Assembly (NCBI GenBank): GCA_030150085.1
Contig: JASLGJ010000532.1
Coordinates: 1-9,275, forward strand
Length of the DNA stretch: 9,275 bases
Source of the DNA: Candidatus Elarobacter sp.
Lineage (GTDB): Bacteria > Vulcanimicrobiota > Vulcanimicrobiia > Vulcanimicrobiales > Vulcanimicrobiaceae
Direction of reading: 5' to 3'
A program made the position numbers and the translations under genes. The notes beneath the pieces were generated by a model. It saw only the letters and a list, made by a program, of their open reading frames with translations. It searched no databases and was not told the origin of the DNA. Every line of letters begins with the position of its first letter. Positions within the stretch are counted from its first letter, which is position 1. Below are positions 1 through 7,916 of this stretch, piece by piece.

Positions 1-57
1 GTCGTAGCTCAGGCGGCCGCCCGCGGCGGCGCGGTCGACGAGGTCAGCGAGCGACAC
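1..57 (-). CDS. mqnC: Cyclic dehypoxanthinyl futalosine synthase (MqnC), N-terminal 19 codons only
   Basis: Partial gene cut by the left window edge. A GTG at 57-55 opens an uninterrupted frame of 19 codons reading MSLADLVDRAAAGGRLSYD. MqnC proteins typically begin with a short helix of this kind (a leucine/alanine helix, then a G-x-R-L-S-x-(D/E) turn) before the radical-SAM barrel, which lies outside the window. The start is supported by a perfect GGAGG at 64-68, six bases upstream, and by position. It overlaps the last 14 bases of mqnA in another frame, as expected for translational coupling. MqnC is a radical SAM enzyme that cyclises dehypoxanthine futalosine in the futalosine pathway to menaquinone. 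The call rests on only 19 residues plus the mqnE-mqnA context. Another mqn-pathway protein or an unrelated radical SAM enzyme cannot be excluded from this fragment alone. Confidence 0.72.
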   Translation of the reverse strand, partial: MSLADLVDRAAAGGRLSYD

Positions 58-846
58 TGTTTTCCTCCGGCTGGTACAGTTCGGCGAAGCGCGCCAGACC
101 GCGCTCGGCCCGCTCGTCGAGGACGTACGACAAGCGGGTGAAGTAGTCGGCGTAGAGCGCGCGGTGGAACGGCCGGCGTGCGACCGCGGCGTCGATCACC
201 GCGTCGCGGTGCGCGGCGCCCCAGGCCCGCGCCGCGACCAGCGCCTCGGTCAGCGCGGCGACCTCGGCCGGGCGCGCGGCGAGCACCTCGCGCCGCACCG
301 CCCAGAGCGCGAACTCGAACGGCAGGCCGGTCCAGGCCCGCCAGGCCTCGCCCAGATCGTGGACCTGGGCCGGCGGCAGGGTCGCGCGGGCCTGCAGCGC
401 GTCGTCGCCGATCAGCAGCGCGGGCCGCCCGGCCCGGGCCGCGCCGAGCGCGTCCTCGACGACCTCGTAGCGGGCTTCGACGCCCGGAAAGGCCGCCAGC
501 ATGGTGGTCAGCAGCGCGCGCCCCGAAGCGGACTGCGCGGTCAGCGCGACCGTGCGCGTGCCCAGCAGCGCGGGCGGCACGGGCGAGACGAACAGCACCG
601 AGCGGACCGGGCCGTCGGCCGCGATGCAGAGGTCGCCCAGCCGCTCGTACGCGCCGCGGTTGGACACGAAGTGGGCGGCGCTGATCGCCGCCACGTCCAG
701 CTCGCCCGCGGCCAGCGCGGCGTTGAGCGCGGTCGGCACCCCGCTCGTAACGATGACGTCGCGCGCGACCGCCCCCGCGTCGAAGGCGGTCTCGACCGGC
801 GCGACGTTGGTGTACGCGATCCGGCCGTAGCGCAGTTTCGCAGGCA

Positions 847-850
<4 letters not shown>
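44..850 (-). CDS. mqnA: Chorismate dehydratase (MqnA), menaquinone biosynthesis
   Basis: A 268-residue cytoplasmic protein of the MqnA/MqnD periplasmic-binding-protein-like fold, close to the usual family length. MqnA dehydrates chorismate to 3-[(1-carboxyvinyl)oxy]benzoate, the first committed step of the futalosine pathway. Visible family features in order: an N-terminal strand with RIAYTNVAPVE near residues 10-20; GVPTALNAALAAGELDVAAI near 37-57 (the P-x-x-LN-x-x-L-x-x-GELD-x-A-x-I signature); VRSVLFVS near 82-89; a T-x-x-S-x-S-G-x-x-L-L helix start near 104; LLIGDDAL near 146-153; and a late DLGEAWRAWTGLPFEFALW segment. MqnD is similar in fold, but the pathway context and these signatures favour MqnA. 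The first ATG (850-848) overlaps the mqnE stop as ATGA, and a second in-frame ATG follows at once, so the start could be one codon later. No strong Shine-Dalgarno sequence is present, so translation probably depends on ribosomes finishing mqnE. Confidence 0.93.
64..68 (-). promoter_or_regulatory. Ribosome binding site of mqnC
   Basis: The minus strand reads GGAGG, then AAAACA, then GTG. This is a full Shine-Dalgarno core with a 6-nt spacer, lying inside the mqnA coding sequence. It decides the GTG start at 57 and supports a real gene running off the left edge. Confidence 0.75.
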
Positions 851-2031
<1,181 letters not shown>

Positions 2032-2070
2032 GTCCTTTCGAGTATCGGGGCTGGACCCTCGTCGCGCCAT

Positions 2071-2109
2071 GACAAAAGAAAGAGGAGGGTCCCCGGGGGG
2101 ACCCTCCTC
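2071..2109 (-). terminator. Rho-independent terminator of the receptor-lipoprotein unit
   Basis: Positions 2082-2094 (GAGGAGGGTCCCC) and 2097-2109 (GGGGACCCTCCTC) are perfect 13-bp reverse complements around a GG centre. In RNA the innermost one or two pairs would open to form a loop. Read on the minus strand, the hairpin is followed immediately by TTTCTTTTGTC (2081-2071), a T-rich tract typical of intrinsic termination. It starts 16 nt past the lipoprotein stop. On the plus strand the hairpin is followed by GC-rich sequence, so it should act only for minus-strand transcripts. Confidence 0.9.
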
Positions 2110-2125
2110 GCGGGAGCGGAGCCGC

Positions 2126-3187
2126 TCAGAGCGCGGTCGCGTTGACCGAGGGAGAGGCCGTGATGTTCGCCTGGGCCGGCAGCGCCGGGGCCTGCTGCGT
2201 GTTGGTCACGGGCGAGAGCCCGATGATGCTGTAGTTCGCCGCGACCACGTAGGCCCGGATGGCGTCGCCGGTCGCGAACGGCGCTTTGGCCGCGCCGCTC
2301 GGGTCGACCCCGCCCGAGGTCGGGCTGAGGGTGAACGTGCCGCCCCCGGTGGCGTCGAACGAGTAGTAGGTCCCCTGCGTCACGTTGCGGACGTAGAGCA
2401 CCTGGTTCGTCGCTCCGGTGGGCTGCGCCGCGACCGTGAACTGGGCCCCGCCGCCCGCCAGCGGCGTGATCGCCGGACCGGCGATCGTCGGCAGCGGGGT
2501 GAGGCTGGTGAGCGTCGCGGTGGCGGTCTTGACCGCCACCGGCGCGGCGCCGGGCTGGCTGCCCGGAACCGTCACGGTCAGCGTGTACTGGCCCGCGACC
2601 GGGGTCACCGCGAAGGCGACGAACCCCGACGAGAAGCCCAGGAAGCCGGCCGGGTAGGTGCCGCTGTGGGTGTCGGGCGTGGCCGGCGGCCCCAGCAGGA
2701 ACGGCCGGGCCACGCTCGAGCTGGCGTACACCGGCGAGGAGTACTGCGTGAACGTCGCCGAGCCGGCCGTGTTCGAGTTGTCGGGCGCGAACCCGTAGGC
2801 GAACGCGCCGCCGGTCTGGCCGAAGGTCGTGACGACCGCGGTCGTGCCCGGCTGCGTCGGCGGCGTGCCGCTGATGTGGTTGGTGCCGACGTCGGTGTTG
2901 CTCGCCGGCGCCGGGGGAGAGGTGACCACGAACCCGGTCGGGCCGGTGATGGTCGGGGTGTTGTAGAGCGTCCCCGAGAGGCCGTTGGCCTGGCGGAACG
3001 TCTCGAGGGTGTTGAAGTAGACCGTTCCGGCGAAGTTCGCGGTTCCGACCGCGAACTGGAGGGCCGTGCCGTTCTGGACGTCGGCGACCTGCGTCGCGGG
3101 CTCGTTGCCGAGCTGGCCGGACGTGCATCCGGCCAGCAGCGCGATCCCCACGCCTGCGCTCGCGAGGGCGTTGATCAGTTTCGACAA
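2126..3187 (-). CDS. Putative outer-membrane lipoprotein of unknown function, partner of the TonB receptor
   Basis: A 353-residue protein I do not recognise. The N-terminus is a lipoprotein signal: a short K3-containing n-region, a hydrophobic stretch and the lipobox LLAGC with the lipidated Cys21, the only cysteine in the protein. Residue +2 is Thr rather than Asp, so by the enterobacterial rule it should go to the outer membrane. The mature part is rich in Thr, Ala, Gly, Pro, Ser and Val and very poor in charge: about 7 Lys/Arg and 9 Asp/Glu in all. Alternating strands such as GQYTLTVTVPG and YVRNVTQGTYYSFDATGGG suggest beta-sandwich or Ig-like folding, which is inference. It shows no resemblance to SusD that I can see. 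The start is TTG 3187, with AGGGAG five bases upstream overlapping the TAG stop of the receptor gene, so the pair is probably translationally coupled. A substrate-capturing or receptor-associated surface role is likely but unproven. Confidence 0.8.
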   Translation of the reverse strand: MSKLINALASAGVGIALLAGCTSGQLGNEPATQVADVQNGTALQFAVGTANFAGTVYFNTLETFRQANGLSGTLYNTPTITGPTGFVVTSPPAPASNTDVGTNHISGTPPTQPGTTAVVTTFGQTGGAFAYGFAPDNSNTAGSATFTQYSSPVYASSSVARPFLLGPPATPDTHSGTYPAGFLGFSSGFVAFAVTPVAGQYTLTVTVPGSQPGAAPVAVKTATATLTSLTPLPTIAGPAITPLAGGGAQFTVAAQPTGATNQVLYVRNVTQGTYYSFDATGGGTFTLSPTSGGVDPSGAAKAPFATGDAIRAYVVAANYSIIGLSPVTNTQQAPALPAQANITASPSVNATAL

Positions 3188-3192
3188 AATGG

Positions 3193-3198
3193 CTCCCT
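3193..3198 (-). promoter_or_regulatory. Ribosome binding site deciding the TTG start of the lipoprotein gene
   Basis: The minus strand reads TAGGGAGCCATTTTGTCG. AGGGAG sits five bases before TTG and shares bases with the receptor's TAG stop. No in-frame ATG precedes the signal peptide, so TTG is the credible start; the ATT just before it would be only two bases from the Shine-Dalgarno sequence. Confidence 0.7.
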
Positions 3199-6100
3199 AG
3201 AACCCGATCTGGTAGTAGAACTGAACCGTCCGCGGCGCACGGCTGGCCGTGAGCAGGTACGGCAGGTTCCCCTGACGGTTGGTGTAGTTGTAGAGACCCG
3301 GATACGAGCCCGGCACCGCGGCGAGCGAGGTGTAGCCCGAGTACGGAGCGCCCAGACCGGTCGCGACCGGCTGGAAGCGCGAGTTGAGGACCGGGTCGCT
3401 GTAGTAGTTGTTGAACAGGTTGGTGATCAGCGCGCCGACCGTGTTCTTGGGACGGTTGGGCGAGCTGTACTCGATCGCCAGCTGGATCGGCTGGAAGCGC
3501 GCCTTGCTGAGCAGGCCGCCGGGGTCGACCCCGTTGGGTGTGCCGCGCGTGGCCGCGATGTTCGGGTTGAACAGGGTGCCGGGGTTCTGCGGGTCGACGA
3601 AGGCGTACGCGCCGGTCGTTCCGCCGAGCTGGCTGGGGTTGGTGACGTTCGTGTTGGGCAGGTTCACCGACTTGCCGTTGACGTTGCCCGCGGTCAGCGT
3701 GCCGACCCCGATCGGGTAGCCGTGGTTGTAGAAGATCGTCGGGTTGATGCGCCAGCCGTTGTGGGTCTTGTAGTTGAGGGCCAGCGTGCCGACGAACGGC
3801 GAGAGGAAGCCGACGCGGTACAGCTTGCCCAGCGCCAGCGAGTCGGGCGGGATCGAGGGGAAGAAATCCTCGTTCGCCGAGGTCGGAACGACGTTCGAGA
3901 ACTCGTTCTGGTAGGTCAGCGAGAGCGAGCCGGACAGGCCGTACGCCGCTTCCTTCGTCATGAAGAACTCGACGCCGCTGATCTGGCTCTTGCCGAGGTT
4001 GGTCGTGACCGACGGCCCGAGGACCGGGGCCCCGAACTGGTCGACCTGCGGCACGCCGTTCTTGACGATCTGCGACGCCGTCAGCGCGGTCGCGTCGTAC
4101 GACTTGCGGTAGAACGGGGTCAGCTTGAGCGAGACGGCGTGCGGGAACTGGTGCGTGTACGACACCTCGTAGTTGTTGTACGTGGTGGGCTTGGACGGCT
4201 GGATCGGGGTGCCCAGAACGGCGTTCTGGTTCTCCCAGTACAGCTGGTCGGCGTAGTCCTTGCACTGGCGGTCCATGGTGGTGCCGCAGAACATCGCCGG
4301 CGCGCCGGTCAGCGGGTCGCGCGAGGGGATGCCGGCGAACGCGGCGACGCCCTGGCGGCCGTTGGACAGGTCGACGAACGCGAGCGGGGTGAACTGCACC
4401 GAGCGGCCGTACGAAGCGCGCACCGCGTCGTTGCGGCCGATCTGGTAGGCGGCGCCCAGGCGCGGCTGGAGCACGCGCGGCTGGCGGGTGTCCTTCGAGT
4501 AGTCGAACTGGTCGGTGATCACGCCCGCCGAGCTGACGTTGGTCGAGGTCGGCAGGCAGGTGTTGATGTCGCAGGCCGGCAGCTGGTAGTTCGAGCCGTC
4601 GAGCCGCAGGCCGAGGTCGATCTTGAGCCGGTCGGTCGGCGACCACGTGTCCTTCACGTAAAAGCCGAAGTCTTGGCGGTTGGTCGAGGTGCGCTCGTCC
4701 GAGTACGGCACCACCGTGGCGTTGCCGTGCGGGCCGGGGCCGAACTGGTTGTAGATGTAGCCGCAGCCGCCCGGCCCGAGCGGGCAGTTCGCGTCGTCGG
4801 GCAGGAAGTCGGCCACTTCGTACGACGAGCCGAACGCGCCCAGCGCGAGCAGGCCGCCGGTGGCGGAAGGCTGGCTGTAGACCGGGTGCAGGAACTCGTA
4901 CTTGCCGCCGAAGCCGAGCAGGTGCTTGGCGTTGAGCTGCTTGGTGCCGTCGAGCGAGAAGCCGGTGCGCAGACCGCCCTGCAGCGAGGCGAGGTCGCCC
5001 AGGAAGAACCCGGTGCTGTTGTACGGGAAGTCGAACAGCTCGACCGCGTTGACCTTGTAGAACTTGGCCGTCAGATAGGTCGACGCGTTGAGGTTGTTCG
5101 CGTACTGCAGCTTGAAGGTGTCGTTGGGCTGGTTGTAGTTCTGCGAGCCGCGCCCGCCCAGGCGCTGCCCGACGTAGGTCTGACCGACCGTGAGCGGCTC
5201 GAGGGCCTGGATCTGCGCCGCGGTGAGCCCGGTGAACGAGGTCGCGTTGCGCAGGTAGTACGGGTCGGCGTCCTTGTAGAACAGCTGGCTGACGTCGCCG
5301 TAGCCGAGGTGCAGATTGAACTGCGTGTTCTCGTAGAAGAACTGCAGCGACTGCGCGTTGTCCCGCCCGAACTTGTAGATGCTGTTGTCGACGAAGTCGT
5401 TGAGCGTCGAGCGGTTGCGGCCGCTGAAGAGCAGCCCCAGCGAGGTCGCGTCGGTGCCGCCCGGGCCGTACTTGAACGAGCCGGTGCGGTCGGCGAAGAA
5501 CGAGGCGTAGTTCGAGAACCGCCCGTTGGGGGTCGCGAAGCCGTACTCGGTGTGGACGTCCTGGGCCGCGGTGTTGCCGACGAACTCGTCGAGCTCGAGC
5601 AGGCCGAAGGCCGGGCGCGCGCCGCGCTTGGAGGTGATGTTGATGACGCCCGTGCCGGAGTTGCCGACCGAGGCGTCGCCCGCGCCCGGCGTCACCTGGA
5701 ACTGGTTGAAGCCGTTGAGCGTGAGGCTGTTGACGAACTGGCTGGTGAAGGCGTCGGTGTAGTCGATGCCCTCGAACTGGAAGCCTTCCTCGTTCTCACG
5801 CCCGCCGCGCAGCACCGGGTAGCCGCTCGAGTCGAACGAGGCGCCCGGGATCGAGGCCAGCAGCGACGACTCGTTGGTCGCGTTGCTCTTGCCCAGCACG
5901 GTCTGGATCTGAGCCGTCGACGCGGTGTACTGGTCGACGGTCTGGGTCGGCTGGAAGGCGCTCGTCGCGCTGCGGGCCGAGGTGCGGCCGATGTTCTGCA
6001 GGCGCGTGTTGAGCGTCTGCGAGGCGTTGGCCACCGCGTCGGCCACGACGGTCACGCCGCCGACCGACAGGTCGGAGTAGCCTGCGCCGGTGTAGGTGAT

Positions 6101-6367
6101 GGTGTAGGTGTCCGGCGCGACGCCGGTGATCGAGAAGAACCCGCCCTGGTCGGTCGTCGCGGTGTAGCGCGACGACGGCGAGACGGCGGTCACCCGGATG
6201 CCCGGCAGCTTCTGGCCGGACTGGGCGGTGATGGTCCCGGAGATGGTGCCGGTCGTTCCTGCGAACGCCGGGTAGACGGAGCCGAGGACGAACGTCATCG
6301 CGAGCGCCAAACTGAAAATGGCCCGCAAGCGTGTCGCCGTCCCGAGCACCTCACCGATAAGGCGCAC
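3197..6367 (-). CDS. TonB-dependent outer-membrane receptor with N-terminal carboxypeptidase-regulatory-like domain
   Basis: A 1056-residue outer-membrane active transporter, energised by TonB-ExbBD; the substrate is unknown. Order of parts: signal peptide at about 1-36 with a hydrophobic core and cleavage after AFA; a carboxypeptidase-regulatory-like beta-sandwich at about 38-123, starting GTISGTITAQSGQKLPGIRV; a plug domain at about 140-250 with PVLRGGRENEEGFQFEGIDY and GTGVINITSKRG; then a long beta-barrel ending FYYQIGF, with the C-terminal Phe expected for BAM recognition. Barrel signatures include DFGFYVKDTWSPTDRLKIDL and LQPRLGAAYQIGRNDAVRAS. All six cysteines lie in the barrel as three close pairs (528/535, 599/604, 694/702), probably extracellular-loop disulfides. 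The overall plan resembles Oar-like receptors. The frame opens at TTG 6373, directly against GAGGG. GTG 6367, six bases from that Shine-Dalgarno sequence, is the better start. The lipoprotein gene follows after 9 nt. Confidence 0.93.
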   Translation of the reverse strand: MRLIGEVLGTATRLRAIFSLALAMTFVLGSVYPAFAGTTGTISGTITAQSGQKLPGIRVTAVSPSSRYTATTDQGGFFSITGVAPDTYTITYTGAGYSDLSVGGVTVVADAVANASQTLNTRLQNIGRTSARSATSAFQPTQTVDQYTASTAQIQTVLGKSNATNESSLLASIPGASFDSSGYPVLRGGRENEEGFQFEGIDYTDAFTSQFVNSLTLNGFNQFQVTPGAGDASVGNSGTGVINITSKRGARPAFGLLELDEFVGNTAAQDVHTEYGFATPNGRFSNYASFFADRTGSFKYGPGGTDATSLGLLFSGRNRSTLNDFVDNSIYKFGRDNAQSLQFFYENTQFNLHLGYGDVSQLFYKDADPYYLRNATSFTGLTAAQIQALEPLTVGQTYVGQRLGGRGSQNYNQPNDTFKLQYANNLNASTYLTAKFYKVNAVELFDFPYNSTGFFLGDLASLQGGLRTGFSLDGTKQLNAKHLLGFGGKYEFLHPVYSQPSATGGLLALGAFGSSYEVADFLPDDANCPLGPGGCGYIYNQFGPGPHGNATVVPYSDERTSTNRQDFGFYVKDTWSPTDRLKIDLGLRLDGSNYQLPACDINTCLPTSTNVSSAGVITDQFDYSKDTRQPRVLQPRLGAAYQIGRNDAVRASYGRSVQFTPLAFVDLSNGRQGVAAFAGIPSRDPLTGAPAMFCGTTMDRQCKDYADQLYWENQNAVLGTPIQPSKPTTYNNYEVSYTHQFPHAVSLKLTPFYRKSYDATALTASQIVKNGVPQVDQFGAPVLGPSVTTNLGKSQISGVEFFMTKEAAYGLSGSLSLTYQNEFSNVVPTSANEDFFPSIPPDSLALGKLYRVGFLSPFVGTLALNYKTHNGWRINPTIFYNHGYPIGVGTLTAGNVNGKSVNLPNTNVTNPSQLGGTTGAYAFVDPQNPGTLFNPNIAATRGTPNGVDPGGLLSKARFQPIQLAIEYSSPNRPKNTVGALITNLFNNYYSDPVLNSRFQPVATGLGAPYSGYTSLAAVPGSYPGLYNYTNRQGNLPYLLTASRAPRTVQFYYQIGF

Positions 6368-6373
6368 GTGCAA

Positions 6374-6378
6374 CCCTC
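6374..6378 (-). promoter_or_regulatory. Ribosome binding site favouring the GTG start at 6367 of the TonB receptor
   Basis: The minus strand reads GAGGG-TTGCAC-GTG. A TTG start would have zero spacing, while the GTG two codons on has a 6-nt spacer. The signal peptide is unaffected by the choice. Confidence 0.6.
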
Positions 6379-6437
6379 GTAAGGAGCGTAAGTGACGTGA
6401 GCGGCGCCTGGCTGCCCGGGCTCCGCTCCACGGGGCC

Positions 6438-6443
6438 TACAAT
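6438..6443 (+). promoter_or_regulatory. Possible -10 element (TACAAT) for the plus-strand secreted-protein gene
   Basis: TACAAT matches the sigma-70 -10 consensus at five of six positions. A start site would fall near 6450, just before the dyad at 6451-6477, and give a leader of about 125 nt. The -35 region here is CCCGGG-like, so this is weak and listed only as a candidate. Confidence 0.22.
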
Positions 6444-6450
6444 CGGTTGG

Positions 6451-6477
6451 CGGACGTTAAAATCCTCTTAAAGTCCG
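6451..6477. promoter_or_regulatory. 27-bp imperfect dyad, candidate operator or leader hairpin
   Basis: Arms are CGGAC-G-TTAA (6451-6460) and TTAA-A-GTCCG (6468-6477) around a 7-base centre AATCCTC. Nine of ten arm positions pair, with one G/A mismatch at 6456/6472. The interior is AT-rich with GC-rich ends. Location in a divergent promoter region suggests a protein-binding site, though an RNA hairpin in either leader is possible. It is not followed by a T-tract, so it is not an intrinsic terminator. Confidence 0.45.
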
Positions 6478-6490
6478 GCCCAGAGGGAAG

Positions 6491-6511
6491 CCGAACGTAC
6501 TATTCGTTCGG
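6491..6511. promoter_or_regulatory. Inverted repeat CCGAACG-N7-CGTTCGG, candidate operator
   Basis: Perfect 7-bp arms at 6491-6497 and 6505-6511 flank TACTATT. The centre is 37 bp from the centre of the neighbouring 27-bp dyad. A similar repeat, GCGAACG-N9-CGTTCGC, sits in the next divergent gap at 7951-7973. Regulator unknown. Confidence 0.45.
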
Positions 6512-6574
6512 ACCGTTTGCCCGGCTCGGTTGCGCGCCGAGGCGTCCCCGGCGGGCGCAGCGAACGCCCGCCGG

Positions 6575-7150
6575 ATGCGCCTGACGCGCTCGCTGCGCCT
6601 GCTGCTCTCGCTCTCGCTCGGGCTGGGTTCGCTCGCCGCCGTGCGCGGCCCGAGCGCCGCCGCGCCGGCCTTCGCCGACACGCTCTGCCCCAACGCCGCC
6701 CCCGCCGTGATCGCGCTGGGCGGGCTCAAGACGAGCGACCCGCCCGAGCGGATCTACGCCGCCGCGCACGCCGCCGCGGCCGCGTACGAAGCCTGCGGCC
6801 GCACGCAGCTCGCCGACGGCAACGCCGAGCCCGGCCTGCACTACGCCTACACCCGCCAGGCCGGCTTCGGGGTGGTGGCCGCGCGGGCGCTGCTGCGCTT
6901 GAACCGGGCCGACGAGGCCAAGCGCGAGCTCGAGGCCGAGCGCCGCATCGCCGCCGAGGTGGTGGACTGGCGCCTGGGCGGCACCCGGGTCAGCAGCTCG
7001 GCCAACGTCAACGGCAGCAACGACGTCAGCCGCACCGGCGACACGCGCGGCTCGGTCTACGCCGCCTCGGCCAGAGAGATCGTCGCGGCGATCGACGCCG
7101 AGCTGGCCCGGCTCGCCGAGCCCAGCCCGGTCCCCAAGGCCAGCCCCTAG
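6575..7150 (+). CDS. Secreted helical protein of unknown function
   Basis: I do not recognise this 191-residue protein. From ATG 6575 it has a textbook Sec signal peptide: MRLTRSLR, then a leucine-rich core, then a cleavage site after APAFA (residue 34). The frame is open to TTG 6530, but that would put 15 non-hydrophobic residues before the signal, so ATG 6575 is preferred. Neither has a strong Shine-Dalgarno sequence. The mature part has two cysteines (residues 38 and 74) that could form a disulfide. It is alanine-rich and mostly helical, with a TPR-like helix pair around ALLRLNRADEAKRELEAERR, and carries a Ser/Asn/Gly-rich linker (VSSSANVNGSNDVS) before a last helix EIVAAIDAELARL. It converges with the next gene, the stops being one base apart, and is divergent from the TonB receptor. 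A periplasmic location is likely; function is unknown. Confidence 0.72.
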   Translation: MRLTRSLRLLLSLSLGLGSLAAVRGPSAAAPAFADTLCPNAAPAVIALGGLKTSDPPERIYAAAHAAAAAYEACGRTQLADGNAEPGLHYAYTRQAGFGVVAARALLRLNRADEAKRELEAERRIAAEVVDWRLGGTRVSSSANVNGSNDVSRTGDTRGSVYAASAREIVAAIDAELARLAEPSPVPKASP

Positions 7151-7151
7151 C

Positions 7152-7916
7152 TCAGCTCGCCCGGCAGCGGGTGGCGATGCCCAGAAAGGCTTTGGCGGCC
7201 TGGTTCTCGCTGCGCCGGATTCCGCTCGCGATGCCGCCCGCCCAGTCGTCGATCACCCGCTTGTCGCTCAGCCCGATCCCGTTGAGGGCCGGCATGTCGG
7301 GCGGCACGGTCTGGGTCGGGTCGGGCGCGTAGGGGGCGTCGAGCTTGGCCGGGTTGCCCTGCGAGCGGCTGGAGAAAGCGCTGTTGTCGTCGATGCCGTT
7401 CTTGGCGATCGCCACCCGCTGGCGGGTGACGAACTGCTCGAGCAGGTCGGCCCGCGTCCGCTGGGCGTCGTAGACCCGCTGCAGCTCGGCCCGCTCGGTC
7501 GCGACCTGGGGGTCTTTGGCGGAGGCCGACAGGCGCGGGTCGCCCAGCGCCCGCGAGATCGTCTCGGCCTCGCCCAGCAGCGCGGTCGCGTCGGCGTCGA
7601 GCCTGGCCAGGGCCGACTCGCGGAACACGTCGGTGCGGTGCTCGGGGTCGTCGGCGACCTCGGCGTAGTTCGTCAGGCGCTTGCGGGTGTCGACGAAGCG
7701 CCCGTCGGCCCGGCGGGCCGCGGCGAAGGCGGGGATGACCAGGTCGCGCATCGCCACGCAGGCCGGGGCGGCCGAGCGCGTCCGCCCGATGGTGGGCAGC
7801 GTGACGGCGGGCGGCGGCGAGGCGAACGGCTGCAGGGTGCCGAGCGGAAACGGGGCCGGGGTGGCCGCCGCGAGCGCCACGGTCAGCGCCGCGGAGGCGG
7901 CCAGGAACTGGAGCAT
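7152..7916 (-). CDS. Secreted protein of unknown function, partly coiled-coil-like
   Basis: A 254-residue protein I do not recognise. An N-terminal signal peptide (MLQFLAASAALTVALAAAT, cleavage near residue 19) is followed by a Pro-rich stretch to about 45. A helical, charged middle comes next, at about 85-165, with segments such as ARLDADATALLGEAETISRA and VATERAELQRVYDAQRTRAD that look coiled-coil-like. The C-terminal third is less regular (PPDMPALNGIGLSDKRVIDD). The only two cysteines, residues 53 and 251, would link the two ends of the mature chain if disulfide-bonded. Codon use matches its neighbours. The ATG at 7916 has only a weak GGAA-type site upstream. It converges on the other secreted gene with one base between stops and diverges from the ABC permease gene. 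Location is probably periplasmic; function cannot be inferred. Confidence 0.75.
   Translation of the reverse strand: MLQFLAASAALTVALAAATPAPFPLGTLQPFASPPPAVTLPTIGRTRSAAPACVAMRDLVIPAFAAARRADGRFVDTRKRLTNYAEVADDPEHRTDVFRESALARLDADATALLGEAETISRALGDPRLSASAKDPQVATERAELQRVYDAQRTRADLLEQFVTRQRVAIAKNGIDDNSAFSSRSQGNPAKLDAPYAPDPTQTVPPDMPALNGIGLSDKRVIDDWAGGIASGIRRSENQAAKAFLGIATRCRAS

Larger units (their letters stand above)
6368..6574. other. Divergent intergenic region between the TonB receptor and a secreted-protein gene
   Basis: About 207 bases separate the chosen starts of the two divergent genes. Base composition changes visibly: the stretch around 6456-6475 and the TACTATT at 6498-6504 are AT-rich in an otherwise very GC-rich window, as expected for promoters. 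I see no convincing -35/-10 pair for either strand. TACAAT at 6438-6443 (plus strand) is a 5/6 match to a -10 box but has no -35 partner. Two dyad symmetries, annotated separately, lie inside. Confidence 0.6.

Noticed and set aside
2126..3187. SusD-like identity for the lipoprotein
   Set aside because: No TPR-type helical content is visible; the sequence looks beta-rich and nearly uncharged, and is shorter than typical SusD proteins.
6491..6511. LexA/SOS box reading of CGAAC...GTTCG
   Set aside because: The known Gram-positive type box has a 4-base spacer between CGAAC and GTTCG. Here the spacer is nine bases, and no SOS gene is adjacent.
7102..7126. Hairpin around GGCTC-GCC-GAGCC near the end of the plus-strand secreted gene, considered as a terminator
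   Set aside because: It lies in coding sequence, its stem is five pairs and no T-tract follows on either strand.
6517..7332. A plus-strand frame overlapping the secreted-protein gene
   Set aside because: Arg/Pro-rich without a signal peptide or motif, whereas the overlapping frame has a clean signal peptide.
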